Of a stretch of DNA of 64,000 bases, positions 1 through 14,994 are shown piece after piece (the stretch's first letter is position 1; the number at the start of each line of letters is the position of its first letter). The stretch is taken from contig NC_054083.1 in NCBI RefSeq assembly GCF_017562075.2, forward strand, positions 21,077,428 through 21,141,427, written 5' to 3'. Origin of the DNA: Anopheles merus. Taxonomy: Eukaryota > Arthropoda > Insecta > Diptera > Culicidae. The position numbers were made by a program, and so were the translations under genes. The notes below the pieces were generated by a model that saw only the letters and a list, made by a program, of their open reading frames with translations, made no database searches and had not been told where the DNA came from.

Positions 1-3000
1 GACTTTATTGCTGAAGCCGCTTGTACCGTATGGGCATATCACTTGCGTACCGATGGTATAGACGGGAAAGTAGGCGTTGATTTACGGGGAAAACTGATTT
101 TTGTGTGAATCATTAATTAATGCTGTGTGCTTCCGCGGATTCATTTCAACAAACTTGAACCCAACAGGCATATTCCGCAAGGAGATAGTTGAATAATTTG
201 TGCTCCGTTACGTGGCGTAACGAAGGAGAGTAAATGTGTGGTATCAGATAGTTTTGGGAGTGCCAAAAAGGTCCTAATAATGTAAAGTCTAATCTGTTAC
301 TTCATCTGGTACCACTAATTCTTTGAAGATTATTCTTTGGGGCATCATAAAAGCCGTATTTTTTATTTACAAAGCGATCAACCCTCCAGGACGCTAATCA
401 ATATGTGTATGTCTTCCAGATAGGACCTTTCCCTGTTGTTGCTATTTTCAATCCACATTTTTCCTAAATCATCCAAACATCGCGATGATGATGTTCTCTA
501 GCTACTCCAAACCATTCCTAGAAGCCTGGACATGATGTTTTGACAGAACCAGTTTCAATAATCCACCAGAATCCACAACACTGTAGATAAAAGCGTCACG
601 TACAATCGAAAGCATACATCAAAATCCGAAATGTGTTGTGTTTTGCCCCGGTCAGTTGCAATACAAGATACACAACAATTCACAAACACGTGATTTGAAG
701 TGGATTCGAAATCCACACGCCGGTCTCAACTGTCACAATGCTGCGCACAGAAAACGACCCATCAATGTCAGGCTGACGGAGAAGTTGATGAAATGCTGTA
801 GTAGTTGTAGTAGTGGTTATTGTTATGGATTGCTAAGTACTGTCAGCCTGTTTCCCCTCTCTCTCCCTTTGTCGGGCGACGACGCAAAAGACAAGACCAC
901 TCTGGGAAGCATCAATCATGTCGTGGAGGATTCTCCAAAATGTCAGAATGTCTTGCCATGAGGTCTGCTTCGTCAGGATGCTGATTTGTGGTTAAATTAT
1001 GACAAGCCTGACAAGACAAGAGCTATACCGCCATATGATAGAAGTTTTCCAAGTAACCAAAAGCTCATAGTTCAAGTTTTCCGATGGTTTTGGGGAAGAA
1101 AAAAACACGACATTAAAATACCCCAGATCAAATTACAACCAGTGCCGATCCCGCCAATTCAATTTTGACCATGAAACTTATGCAAAATTATTCCATCAAG
1201 GGCGGTGATCGAAATCAATCTGTGCGCCCTGTCTACTGAAAGCCCACACATACACACTCACATACCCCCTGGTAAAGCCTGGCTACTCAGTCAACCCACC
1301 GAGAAGGGAGGAGGGGTCGTGTGCTCCTTGCTAATGCATAAATAAGAGGCGCATCTCTAATGAAACCGCTGTCAATCAAAACCGTTCCATACTGTTACCG
1401 TTGTCATGCTACGGCCAGCTCTTCATCACTCTCGATCACTGGGTCGATTGGGTCTGGTAGGAAAAGTTGAAAGAGAAGGGAAAATAGAGCAACGAGCTAA
1501 AAGTGGGGAAAAACAAACCGCCTGTTCATATATACACACTTGGAATCATGATCCGTGGCGCTTCTCACATTTTTGCACTATATTTTGCTACAGCAGATGA
1601 CACACGGCATGGGGCAGCCCTTTCGGTGCGAGTGCAAATCTTCAACCCAACTTTACGCTGCAAACCACAAATCTTACCACACACACATACACATACGCAT
1701 TTACGCTTCTCCACACTAAAGTTGCAGCCATTCGGCACCGTTTCATTCCTCGACTCACGCCATATAGGTGGATTGCTACAGGCGGAAAGTGTGTGTGTGG
1801 AGAAGCCGTTTGCCGTGACTTGCCCGTTCTGCCCTCGATTTGCATCATCATTCAGTCATCATCACGAACATCATCGTCATCGTCGTCGTTTAAGAAACGT
1901 ACAGCTTGATGCATGTCGCTACCGTTAAATGGCCCTTTGCAGCAAACGAGGGATAAGCAAGGGATGGTCAGGGAGAGAGCGTGCGCCCCTGTGTGGGCGA
2001 GTTATGTATGCATATGTTAGCAGTTGAACTATGAGCAGTGGTGGTGGTGATAGCTGCGCTGTCCGGATGACAGGGGGCGCAAGGCAAGGAGTGTTGATCC
2101 ATATTATTCCATTATGATGCTAATACAATTTATTCGCCGGACACTCACGTAATGCAAACAAATGCCGGAAGAGCGCCACGGCACACGGGGGGCGAAAGCG
2201 GCAAACCCAGACCACCCAATCAGCTACCGGGGTACCGGGGTTTCGGTCGGTTTCTGTGTGTCTGGTTTGCTTCTTTTTCCTTCCACTTGCACGTATCAAA
2301 TACCCTTAAATGGATGGAAAGAGACAGAATGGAAGCCCAAATGAAAACGAAACGCAACCGAAATAATCTTACAATCTGTTACATAAAAATGGACTTGCTT
2401 CATTTACGATTAGAGAGCTCTTTTTTGTTTTGTTCAACTATTACCGGAAGCCCTTCAAGTTATTTTCTGATGTGAAAAGGAACAAACTTCATCCACAAGC
2501 TAGGGCTGCGGCACGAAGGTGTGTTTTGTTGATTTTTTTTAAATGTTTTGCCCTTGTCCGTTTGTCCACAAACAACCTGTCACCCTGTCTACAATTGTTT
2601 CCGTCGACGAATGTCCTTTGTGTGCGGAACCAGTGTTGCTGAAAAGCTGAAAAGGACCTTCCTCAACATAAATAGCACCGGCAGCATGGTGTGAGAAAGC
2701 AAACAGGAACGGACTGCCGGCGACTAATGATGTAATCTGATTACCGCGACAACTTATGTTCCGTACGTTAATGGTTCGCTCCAACACAACCTAACCCTTG
2801 GCCTTCGAGAACGATTACGGTTGACGAGCGAGAATGTGTGTGTGTGTAGATGTGTTTGTGGTTTGAACGCCACTTCCGAAAATACAATTGAAGATGACAT
2901 GTAGTCGCGTGTCCGGTTGGTTCGTGCTTCGTCTAATGATAAATAACACATGCGATTTTAGATATGTTATTTCGTTTCTAGTGAGTTGTCTGTTTAGTAA

Positions 3001-5923
3001 TTGGTCTAAAATTGAGATTCTTTTAATTTTCGTTGTACGTATATTATAAATCATGATAAAGATGCGTATGATAAAGACCGCAGACGTGCATGTTAAATAA
3101 ATTAAATTTCATAATTCAACGAACATTTCTTAAACATTCTATTCAAACAATTTTAATTCGAGTTTTTAGCTTATTAGCTTGAAGGCCATCAACACGACTT
3201 TAAATAAATTCAAAAATATCTGTATATCACAAAACATTCTTGGTAAATTCTCTACTGATTATATCTGATTGCTCTGAATTTAACATGAATTTGCACTTCT
3301 CGCGCTACAGGTAACACACGAATCACAATCCTGACATATCGTCTAGCACGGTCTTATATGACCGGGCCATTGCGACCAAAAAAGAAGGAAGCGTTCGATC
3401 AATTGTGTGCCCTGTGCAATTAGTGTGTTCACTAGCACACACTAAGAACGACCCAATCAATCCATGCACGAAAGAGATTGATGACCGCGGCTTCTACATG
3501 TCGCTCCATTGACGAATCGGGTCCGTGTTGTGGTTTTCTCTTCGGCGACAGTATGCTTTGGAGTATGCTGCTTAACAACATTCCTAAAAGAACCACACAC
3601 AAAAAACGCCAATATGTAGGCACAGTTGTACGACACGATTTCTACATACCGTCTCACACATGCAATCTACGTTTCGCGACGCTTTCAACGCTTCTCTGGC
3701 GGCGGTAACAGATGCAAAGAAGAGACCATCAAAACCCAATACTCACCCACACATACATCTCAATCGATAATTGGAAAAGTGCAAAATGGAGCAGAAAACC
3801 ACACCGGCAGACAACCGGCAGTGTGATAATTCAATCAAGCAGACCCGCCTCGGGAGGATTGACAGCCGGCAGCTGTCAGTTTGCATTCACCAAGGGCGGC
3901 TGACGACAGCTTGGGCTCCGAGGGCCGGAAGAAAATTAAACCGAAACACATCCCAGCAAGGAAACGCGACCACACAAGTGGAGCAAATAAAATGGAGATG
4001 ATTTTTTTTCCCAAAAGTGTGATCTCTGCTACTCCCTTTCCATTTTTCGCACGCTTTGCTTGTTTACTCACTGGGCGTCTTCTCGAGCTTCAACGATTCC
4101 CTCAGTTGCAGCTGTACAAATAGCAGCGTCTTTTGAACAGCAAATAATGCTGCAAAGTTCCGAACACACACACATTCCATACCGGCACCGTTGTGCTAGC
4201 GTCACCCGGAACTAATGAGTTTCGCATGCATTAAACATAATGCCCCGGAGGATGTGTTGCTTTCCCGATGTCGGATAGAACGGAATGCTCTCGAGATCAC
4301 ACACATGCACCCACACACACACACATGTACACTCACAGGGAAACAGAATTGACACTGGCGGAGATTCAGCGTGCTGCGCACGAGGTTGACCCACATACAT
4401 ACGTCCTAACATGGCACTATTTACCGTGTCTGCGAACGTTATTCCACTTGCAAGCATAATTAATTCGGCACCGAACTGATGGAACTTTCTTCACTCGTGT
4501 GACGCGGGTAAACTGCTGTATGGTAGTGAGATTTTCGCTCCATTTTGGGAAGAGATGGTTTGGGCGTGGACCAGAGTGGTGTGGAAGTTTCAGCTGATTC
4601 GATAATACCCAGAGAGATGAATCATTTTCGTGCCCGCTGCGCTTAAGCTAGACCACTAGCGGTGGTGGCTCGTTAATATATCATTCGATAATCTGTGTGT
4701 CCAATTAATGCAATTTCCCTGGAGTGACCGGCGGTTGAACTTTCGCTCGTGTGTGCTTAGAAGCGTAATTCATTTATGCCGCGGAGTAATGATCGCTTTC
4801 TCGAGTTAGAATAATGAATGTTTTAATTAATGCATTGACTGTATTCAGGGGCATGGTTTTACAGAGATTGGGCATACAGCAGGAGTTTTTTTTCTATACT
4901 TGACTCCGTTTTCATCATAGTAACCTTTGTTTACTAAGCCAATGTTATTTGATTAATGAATCTACGGTAATGTTTGTGTTTAAAATATGAAAAAAAAGAA
5001 ACTAAGAGAGATAATTGCCAGAAAATATGGATGGAACGCAGCTGAGGGTTTGTTGGACCGGTTCGTGTACTACTCGTGTGCCATATCGAAATACAGTTCA
5101 AATTTGCTTGAAATGGTCAAATTGAGTTTTGGCGTCATTGCTTGCCGTTGCGAAGCCTGTGGGCCCGAATTCTACTTTTTGATATGTTTGTTTATGTTTC
5201 CCTGGTACTATTTCACTGTTTTTACGATTCCATTAGAACCTGAAGTCGCTCAGGGTCGTCGGCCATTCGGAACCGGGCGTTTTTTAATGCTCGTAATGTT
5301 GTCTAATAATGCCAAAATGTTCGAGATGCCAAAACATGCTTAAACGATGTCCACAAACTATTGCACGTAGTCCGTTTTAGACGCTACGGGGTGCAGTTCT
5401 TTAGTGGCGCACGCTTCTACATAAAGTTGTTTCACTTTTTTGGCCATCACGGTTAGAGTTCAACTGATAGAGGTGTCTAATTTAATCCTGGAACTCAGAA
5501 ACTAAGATTGATAATGGAGAAGAATGTTATTCACTATTTTTTGTTTTGTATTGCAGCATCAATCCAAACTTTTTGTTTCGAATTTTGAAGGTTTTTATCT
5601 ATGAATTTTTTTATCTCTGGCGCAATAACTATTGTAAGTCATCATTAACTATCTGTGTCACTAATGGACTTTACTATCAGTGACTTATTGTATATTTATA
5701 ATACGAAAGTTTGTCCTATTTTTGCATACATACATACATTTTTCTTGCAAAGAAACACACATATTTTGCCAGGAATGGTCAAAATAGTTGGGAACGATAT
5801 TTTAAAATTTATTAAAAGTATAATTACTGATTTCGTGTGAAAAAAGGGAAATACAATTATTTACAGGAATATCATTGTTTGTAGAAAGATGGCGAAATCT
5901 AATATAGCAGAACGGAAGTTTCA
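1..5923. other. Intergenic DNA, no gene recognised
   Basis: Open frames such as 638-961, 1503-1928 and 4987-5343 are short, have no family features and overlap other frames. CA/CAT microsatellites lie near 1679-1702 and 4300-4330. Perfect small hairpins occur at 206-222 and 3858-3876. Confidence 0.6.
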
Positions 5924-5937
5924 AGAACGCGAGTTCA

Positions 5938-6094
5938 TGCCGGTCTCGTGGTACTACCGTCAACTCGTACGACTTAACAACTTGCCCGTCATGGTTTCAA
6001 GACCCAAATAGACCTGAAAAAACTGAAAGCTGAAAGCCAAGCCCACAGACAGACCTTGACCGACAACGGTTGTTGAGCCAAAAGAAGAAGAAGA
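5938..6094 (+). mobile_element. tRNA-headed SINE copy 1, (AAG)n tail
   Basis: The head has CCGGTCTCGTGGTAC, then CGTCAACTCGTACGACTTAA and a decayed B box (GGTTTCAAGACC); the tail is TTGACCGACAACGGTTGTTG and GCCAAAAGAAGAAG. The middle of the body is deleted relative to other copies. Imperfect target duplications (AGAACGCGAGTTCA and AGAACGCAAGATTCA) flank it at 5924-5937 and 6095-6109. Confidence 0.8.
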
Positions 6095-6313
6095 AGAACG
6101 CAAGATTCAATTGCGTATATAAAATACAACCCGCAAGATGAACATTGTTGTACTGACAGGCTGAATTTGACGAACAATTATCTGATAGGCTAATAGTTAT
6201 TTAGATTTTTTAAGCTAAACATCTGATAATTGCTTGAGGTTTTAAATGTTTTGTTTAAAAAATATAGGCCACAAACTGCCAAACTTCGTATAAAAAGACT
6301 AGTTGATATCGTA

Positions 6314-6546
6314 AGCCGGTCTTGCCAGAATACATTCACATTCTCCGGTCTGGTGATACATTCACAACTCAAACGACTTAACATCATGCCTGTCACGAGT
6401 TCAAGCCCCGAATAGACCGTGCCCCCATACGTAGGACGGACTATCCTGCTACGGTAACAAAAAGTCAATGAAAGTCAAGCCCACTTCACTAGTGGCTGCA
6501 GAAAGGCCTTGACCGGCAGCGGTTGATCTTTTGTGCCAAAAGAAGA
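6314..6546 (+). mobile_element. tRNA-headed SINE copy 2 with perfect 13-bp target duplication
   Basis: Flanked by AGTTGATATCGTA at 6301-6313 and 6547-6559. The B box is GAGTTCAAGCCCC; the body has CGTAGGACGGACTATCCTGC and the tail is TTGACCGGCAGCGGTTG. About 31 extra bases precede the usual CCGGTCTGGTG head, which starts with a second partial CCGGTCT, suggesting that a longer transcript was inserted. Confidence 0.88.
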
Positions 6547-8522
6547 AGTTGATATCGTAGATTCCCTCTTCATACTATTATTTTTTCGACGGTTCTGCAT
6601 TGCAAAACTTTGAAATAAAGTGTACGTCGTCTCCATGAATAATATTTCATATTATTTGTATACGATTTTCAAATTTCACTGTCAATTGAAAATAAAATTT
6701 GAAACTAAAGTCTTGGTTCTCACTATCCTTAAATTCATTTCTCCCAACAACCTTTCAAAATAAATATCCTTTAAAAGGCACAACAAGTGGCTTTGCTTAT
6801 ACTCTTCACTATTTAGTTATTCACACTTCTTGAGACTTCTCCATAAGACGAAAACAATAATCTAAATATAGTGTTTGCCCAGCAATCGAACTACACACAC
6901 CAATCAACACTCAACCATATCAACACGCCGTAAACAATTTATAATTTAACCTACCGTGCTGATCCGATTTAGCCTAGCATAATCACATTTTACCACCCCG
7001 CCTCAACTGACACTCTCCGGCCAGAAGCTCAATTTGCTCCATTCTATCCTTCTGCATCAAACATCGTCAACCCCACTCGAGCGATCCCGCCCACACAAAC
7101 CACCCGTCGATTTGATGTTTGTTGTTTAAGCACGGTCTATTTACTACGCCACAATACAACTATTCCGTGTCTGTTGTCAATCTGCGCCCATTCCTTGAAT
7201 GCAAACACACACGCACACACGCATCACAAACATTCCATCATACATCATATGAATTACTCTTACGTGCTTGGTCCTGCTGCGAGATGAATTATTCACACCG
7301 CACGAACCCGGGGAGACAAAAATAAACTCTCGCCCTATCCCCTTTCACTTGTAAGTTGAAACGCTCCATACCTCCAATGGCACATTATCACAACCGGCAG
7401 CCTTATTGCTATTTACGAACACATCCGTTGCCATATCAGCTAGCAAATCTCGCCATCCTTTCTAGGCCAAAAAAAAAAAACTCACTCCTCCTAGCGCCAC
7501 TCCTTTTACGCCGAGTTGTTGGGACGATGGAATGTACGAAAGTGCGTGCGAGGGATAAACGATTGAGGCGACAGAATGGAACGTGCCGGAAATATCGATG
7601 CCGTGGGTGTCTTCCCCATACCCATGTGCCTCCTGCTCCCAAAACTAACTCTATTTTTCGGGTTGCTGAATACAATATCTCCTTTTCTATCGTAGCAACA
7701 ACAGCGGCAGCTTGCTCCCACGGGGCAAACAACACGCGTACGCTGTTACCGCAAATCCTTACACGCTTTGGTGGAATTTCTTCTGCTTGAATGCCATCCA
7801 ATCGTTGGAAATCCGAGGAAAGGCGAGGGGACGAGAAATCGAGCGTCTCTAACAATGCGTGACAATGTTGAGCGTTCAAGATGAGGTGTTTCCTCCTTCC
7901 TTTCACTTGTGTTTATGGATTGCTTGTTTATTCTTTCTCGTATGACATGATGTACGCCACAGTAATAATTCGTCAACGTGTTTCAATCCGAAGTGTGTCC
8001 CACAGAGTGGTGAAAATATTTTTATTCAAAAATAATACAAAAAAAAACGAAGATCTACCACCAACGTCCATCATACAATATTCAAAAGGTTGAGCAAAAG
8101 TTTGGCCAAGTTCTTAGAAAGCTAGCAAAAATAGGCAATGCTTAATAGGCCCAACGGACTCCCACAAAAGGGAAAGCAAAGAAGAAAAAAAAATATAAAC
8201 CATCCAAGATAAAGTATCCAATCATTCCTGCCTTTCTGGAGTGAGTTGAAAAGATTTCCTTTCCCGAAGCGCTTGCTCGTAAACTTTCGCATTCGCACCG
8301 GGCTGAGCAGGGGAGTGTACACACAGCGCAAGAAGGACCTAATCCTGACCGAAGTTTACCACCGGGAGGCAACCGGGGCAAATTTCTTCTCACATCACAT
8401 CAAATACGAGAGCTAAGACCGAAAACTTTGTGCCACATTTGCCACCCAGTGGTTGAAGGCGGTAACGAGAAAACAGACATGAAAGCACGTCCCAAACATT
8501 ATATTAACACGTTTGTTTCCCG

Positions 8523-8540
8523 CCCCCCCCCCCCCCCCCC
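8523..8540 (+). repeat. Homopolymer of 18 C
   Basis: An uninterrupted C run within CG(C)18TCCCGCC. Its length is likely polymorphic or uncertain in an assembly. Confidence 0.95.
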
Positions 8541-11500
8541 TCCCGCCTAAAGGTTCCCGGGGACTGGTGCCTTAGGGGAGGACTCGTAAAACCTTGGCGG
8601 GATATAAAACCACAAAGCTCGAAAATTGAGCCATCTGCTTAAGATAACTCCTGCAGGTGGACCGAGCACCGAGCCCTTTAAATGAACGCCCAACGTTGAA
8701 GGAAACGTGAGCCACTAGGCGTCTCCATTCGGAGTTGATGGAGACGCCCGGTTGTTCACGAACGTTCACAAATTACTGCCGCTGCCACGGCCTATACGGG
8801 CAGTATATCTCTCGCTGCTATTCATTTACTTTGTTTGGTGAAATCTGGACCGGGTGCGTAATCTATGACACCCACCCTCACGGTGTTTGGTGGAACGGAA
8901 ACCGGCGAGGATAGACGATGGCAAAAGGGACGCTTTGCTTTGCTATTTCATTTAATAGGTTTCCGGGAGCGTTGGGCATTTTTTACAACAGCTATAACAC
9001 GGGTCAATCTCATCGCTCACCCAGCTGCCGACCGAGGCCAAGGAAATTTGAGCATTGTATAAAATGAAACCGACTTTCACTGGTTACGCGCGAATCACAA
9101 TACTGGGGTAAGTGAATGGAATTGAAGCAATGACGGGCACCTTGTTGTGTTTCGAGGTACTCTTGGCGGAAATGTTTAGTTCACAACCAATTACGCTCCC
9201 CATGCTCTGTGCTAACGAGTGCTCGCGCGGATGCGAGTGTAAGGGAACAGACGGGAAAGTATCCTATTTTGTGGTGAACCAAAAGATGACACCAAGCAAC
9301 ACTGTTATAGACCATTGACATCTGAACTGCCGTAGTAGATTAGAAATGGCGTGTTTCGGATGTTTTCTTTAATGTCTGCAGTTTTATGTAGTCTACAAAG
9401 GAAGTTTTAATTTGGATTGAGCCATTCCATACTATTTAAATTAAATGAAAATGGAGGACGCAGTAAAATGATAGGATGTCGTAGTGCAAACTGATGGTCA
9501 GAAGAATGCTACTAATATACACAGGATACCTCACAGTTTTTTTATCTATCTGTGAATATATTGAAAGCTTCTTTGTAAGAAGAAAATCTCTAGCGAGATG
9601 AATACAGAAAATTGTATAGAATGGCTCCAAGAAAAACATATTTCCGTTGAAATAGATCACCAAGGTCCATACTAGTACGGTTCGGTTTCAATATTTATAT
9701 ATAAATTGAAATACGCGGCCCAATGCAATAAACATCACATTCTTACAGTAAGGTGAAAAAAGACTGACAACAGTATCATACCATATCTATACTTTTTATG
9801 TCGTCGAACTCAACGACATGGCAACGAATAGAATATGTTGCGAGTAAAGTACGGAATATGGAACACTTATACAACGCAGATGGATTTAGACATTGGTGTG
9901 ATGTCTGACAATATGGAAAACTTCAAAATAAAATAAATTATATTTATAATGATATATTGATAAAAAGCAGTAAACAAGATAATCTTAATATTTAAAGCCG
10001 GAAATTTAAAACTTATTAAAAGCTCAAAAAACTAAAGCCAAAACAACATTCAGTTCACCAATTCTGATAAAACATGTACACTAGCCAACATGGGTTTTAG
10101 AATCAATATTATAATAATTAAATTATATCAAATTACGTAACTCACATACAATTACTTATATTCTACTTCTCCTTTTAGTCATGTCACGATGTCTTGCCAA
10201 TGTAGTTTTCTCTCTTGCTTCATCGTATAACCTTCTGGCACTAAATCTGTCTGATATGAAACATACTAGCTGTATTATTTCAGTCACGTAGCTGGACTGT
10301 CTGTTTTTACAACACCTTTAGTTTTCTAGACTGGATTCGATATCACAATCTACTCTCTATAAAAGAAAAATAATTGACTTTGTAGAGCCGAAAAGAAGCA
10401 TACACCATCCTAAGGAAGCATCTTTTAAAATGTAATTATCAAGCACGTTCTAACAGGAGTTATTTTTCTAGCACTTCCTACCTGAGTGCTACGTTGAGTT
10501 ATAAAGCTTTATTAAAAGGCTCTATCCGTAAAACTCCTGATGGACTCACCTATCTCGTTCGAAAAGTCACTGCGCGTATTAAAACTTTCCAGTGGTATGG
10601 ACAAAGCTACAAAAGGTAACTCATAAAAACCGGACCACACGAAATTGACAGTGCTGGCAAGTTCGCGCTGGTGTGGAAAATGAACAATTATACTCCATCT
10701 TCACTTCAAATTGAGGACCGATACTTGCCAGTATCAATTTACTTTCCCTCGCGATCTCACACAAACATACTCGCTCTCTGTTTAACGCTACTTTTTCCAC
10801 TATCCAGCTGATTGAGTGGTTGTTGCGGTGTTCAACTGATCCCGTTTCGTAGGAACGGGACTCATTTCACCACTTCCATGCACAGACATGCACACGAATC
10901 GAAACGAAAAGCAAATGCAATTGGTCCAATCGCAATTGAAACGGGCGAAAAGAACCCTTTTTCAAACAAACTTCCACTAACTGAAGCTCGTCCTATTTAC
11001 TCGTCCTGTCCTTTTTTCTTCTTCTTCATCGCACTGCTATCGGAAAACCCTTTTCGAAAATACGACAGACGTGGAGAAGAGTTTTCATTGAGGACATTTT
11101 CACACCTAGTTTAAGTGGTTATCCTGTTGCTTTGGCAATCCGTTTCGTTTCGAGCTTCTTTTTCTTTTCAACTACACCAGCGTCAGATATCATCTTCAAG
11201 TACCCTGGGTACGGGTGGATGAAATTGCTAACACTATCTGCTTGCAGCTGCCACGAGCTCCCAGCGCAAAACGGATCGGGTTCACAAAGCGCTCTCGTTC
11301 GCTCTCGAGGCAACACGATCGAGCGCTTCTTGCACGCGACGACAACGAGCGAACGACTTCAACAACACTCGTTTACAAAAGTTTGCTCATTCAACGATGA
11401 AATCTTTGAAATCGATTCCGAACATAAGGAAAAAGGAATAAAAATTTGATGAAAAAAAATCTTGCTGCATGAGGCTCAGTTTGCAAAAAATTCCAACCCT

Positions 11501-14500
11501 TCGTCGGTTCGGTTCCGGTTTGCTGGTGAATCTGTTCTGATTGGGTTTGTAAATATTGTTAGTTGATTGGTTTGTTGACAATATAATTTAAACGTATCGT
11601 ACCAAAAGGTAGCTACGAGAACAAAGAAGTAGAAACAAATGATTGGTCATCAAAATATGTTTTGAGATTAGTTTGAACGAAACTTGATTCAAGCAACGAA
11701 TAGCATACCTGTATCAACATCTGTTAACCACAAAACATGCCTTCCTTTCCTTGTGGTTTTTAGCAGGCAGCAGTTCCATCAACACAAATAGCTAACTCTA
11801 TCCTCCCAACAAAAGTACTTTCATTATCTACTGCCATTGTCCATTAACGGCAGGCATAAATAAAATGAATCTCCTTTGCGGCCTATAATTTATGAACGCG
11901 ATCGCCCACTCGCCCCTACGTTAGCCAAACGGAACAAAATGCGCAAGATACAATTAAGATTAACCTTAAACAGGAAGTGAAAAAAAGAAATATATCTTTG
12001 CCCGAAGAAAAGGCTTCCAACACAGAAAGTGCGCCTATATACACACACACACACTCACAAATCAGAATCTATTATAGCGCCTGATTTCCCCCCTGGCCGG
12101 TCAAAAATGTGCCGGACTTTGGAGCGTTCCTAATTTCCCTTGTGTGCTTCCTGCGTTTCAAAGCAGCATTTTCTCCACGGTCAAATAACACAACAACGGG
12201 ACTATCCCCGGCCACGATTAGAAGTTTGCTGTGGCCCGGTTTGTGAATCACTCCGGCTAGTCTTGGGTCGCTTCTAGCAACGGAGCCTTATTCCACTCAC
12301 TTCCGATGGCCGGAAATGCCTGTCTAATGGGAGTACAACAGCACACATACACAAAAGAGGACCGCATCCTTTGCACTCTTTTGCTCTCTCATTCTCACTC
12401 TCTCTTATTCTCTATCTCTTTTACCACCTTTTGCTACCGTATTCCGTGAGTGGAGTGAATTTATTATATTTTTCTCACCTCATTTCCACGCGCGTCTGAA
12501 TTTCACCGTGCACCGTGCGACCCCTCGGAATGGGTGGTACCGGTACCGGAAGGAAGCGATAAGTTTTGCACTGCCTCGGACATTTTCGGTTCGAGTTTTT
12601 GGGCCCGTTTGGCGCAGGGAGCGCTGATGGTACAGTACACGCTTCTCCGCCGGCAGTCGGGCTGGTTAGTAATTATTCAATTAGGATCCTATCGCTGGAG
12701 AAATCTGTTCCCGGAGCTCAAACACCCACCCAGCGAGGCAACGTTAACCTTTACGCCGGCAAGAAGGCTGATGCCTTCGAGGAAAGCGTTACCGTGGGGA
12801 CTGGAAAGTTCGTTTTTTGGCAGGCAAATGCTTCATACTGCATGAGGGATTTATTTATTTTTTGTAATTTAAGAAGTAATAACGACCTGTGGTGTAATTA
12901 AGCAAAATCTCGCTAGCTTTAAATTAAAATAATTGCGCTTCCATTTGCACGTGTACGAATTTGCTGCCGTCTGATCTAAAGCTTCCAATTGTAATTACTT
13001 TAACAAACGTTACTCCAGTCATCATTTGGTGTCTCAAAATATCTGCTCCATTGTTTTGCCGGCGCTCGCGGTTCTATTCCATTTCAGTACCGATCGAAAC
13101 ACCAACGCACTGCTAGCAACAGGGGGACGAATCCTCGGAGTCTTTCAGCCGGTAAATTCGATTAATTACTTAATGTACACTTAAACCAACTCACCGTCAG
13201 CATTCTGACGTGCTCAGTGCTCTTCACCCTCACTGTGAAAGAGGTTCCAAGAACAAATCACTATCGCCTCCACACACATACACACGAACAGTGTAGTTTC
13301 AGTTCGCCTTAGTTATGCCTTGACTGCCGGCTGCCGTTGCTCATATTTGAACATTCAAAAACCAACACACCCAAATTCAACCGCACGGGAAGGTAAATGT
13401 TGAGGTACCACGTGCAGGTTGTTTAATTTAATTTTGCAATCATAGCTGGGCTAAAGAGCGAGCGAGTAGTGGCTGAAAGCGAAACTATTTTGCTGCAGAT
13501 GGAAATGGTTTTGTGAAAGCTGCTGTATTGTACCGTGAATCTATTTACTTTGGAATAGTATGGAACGGGTATGAAAACTTTAAACAAACATAACCTAGAA
13601 CATTCGTTGTATAGATAGAGTGAAAAAGGGTGGTTAACTTTTTGAAACGGCACATTTAGATGGATTTATAAGTTTGGAAGGTGTGTTAAATATTTTTCTT
13701 AAAAACGAACTTTTTAACATTAGTAATCGGTTGCCCGGTGTGTTATTAAGTATGTGTTCCTATCGCACTATCGTTATTAATAATTTTTGGTCAGTTAAAA
13801 AAAAATACTCATCTTCTTCTAAAAGACATACCCTGGTGTGATGCTCCATATAACACTCGGTGTTTAATGTAAGGAATTTTGACCTTAAACTAACATCGTT
13901 GTCCAATATATATTTGTGATAACAAATATTCAATGTTTTTGACTACTTAAAGTTGTGTAGATTTAATTACAATCAATATAAATTATAAAATTTACAATAC
14001 TTATACGTCAGTTCAGATTAATCAGGACACTGACATACAAGGAATTTTGAATTATGTCCGTTGGGAAGCCACAGAATAGCGATAATATTGTTGTCCATGT
14101 CGTGAAGCTTGAACCAGTTCTGTGTTTATTTGGATTTTAACTGTTCCACTGACTTATAATGATCTAGTTAAACGCATTGTAGTTCATGATTTATAAATTA
14201 TAATAGTATTGAAGGCATTGCCTTTTATTGGCCTTCAAGAATCTTTTGACGGTAACTGTTTTATGTTTAGTATTACAAATATCATGACCTATCTTAATAT
14301 CACCAGACGAAAGATCATATTAAATTAAGCCACATTTATTGAAACAAACGAGGTAATCTTGAGTTTGAATTAATCTGCCTATAGCAAGCAATCATAAGAA
14401 GGAAGATCATTAACACAAACGTTGACATATAGTAGGAAAAGTCACTCGGAATGTGGTGACAAAAGACTCGGAAAACTATTTCTGACTCTGACTTCATGTA

Positions 14501-14817
14501 ATTTACCATAACGGTAGAACTTAAGCCAAGACAAAAGAGGGTCGCCATAATAGATTATCTCAAGTATTGAGACTAAGGAGGCTAAAAAGGTTGAGTCAAT
14601 AGTTGAAAATAGTTCTTAATGTGGTAGGATCAGAATAGAACATGTAGAATGATCTTGCCATGCATGTAGAATTGTATGCCTTGTTCACACCTATAGTTTA
14701 CCTACTTCCATTTGGTCCAATAAGAACAGTCAGTGAATGTAATTAAAAAGCTCAGAAAAATGGATTGCTTAATTTAAAATATGAACTTTGGAATGTGAAT
14801 TTTGCAATATAAAAACG

Positions 14818-14994
14818 TATTTTATATTTTCTTATTTATTGATATTTTTATTAATTAATTAATGTATTTATGTATTAATTTTACTTATTTATTATTTTTT
14901 CATTTTATGTATTTATTTATCTATTGTTCATTGATTAATTCATCAAATAAATAATTAATCTTTTTTTTATTCGTCTCTTTATTTATTTATTGCT
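14818..14994 (+). repeat. AT-rich TTTA/ATTA tract
   Basis: Runs of TATTTATT, ATTAATTAATTAATG and TTTATTTATTTAT with almost no G or C. Low-complexity DNA; a similar tract lies at 18.37-18.47 kb. Confidence 0.85.

Noticed and set aside
4987..5343. 118-codon frame with hydrophobic stretches
   Set aside because: No family resemblance; an AT-rich start with a lysine run and no splice or promoter support. Kept only as intergenic.
7436..7906. 156-codon minus-strand frame
   Set aside because: No recognisable domain; overlapping frames on the other strand are nearly as long, as expected for chance in GC-balanced DNA.
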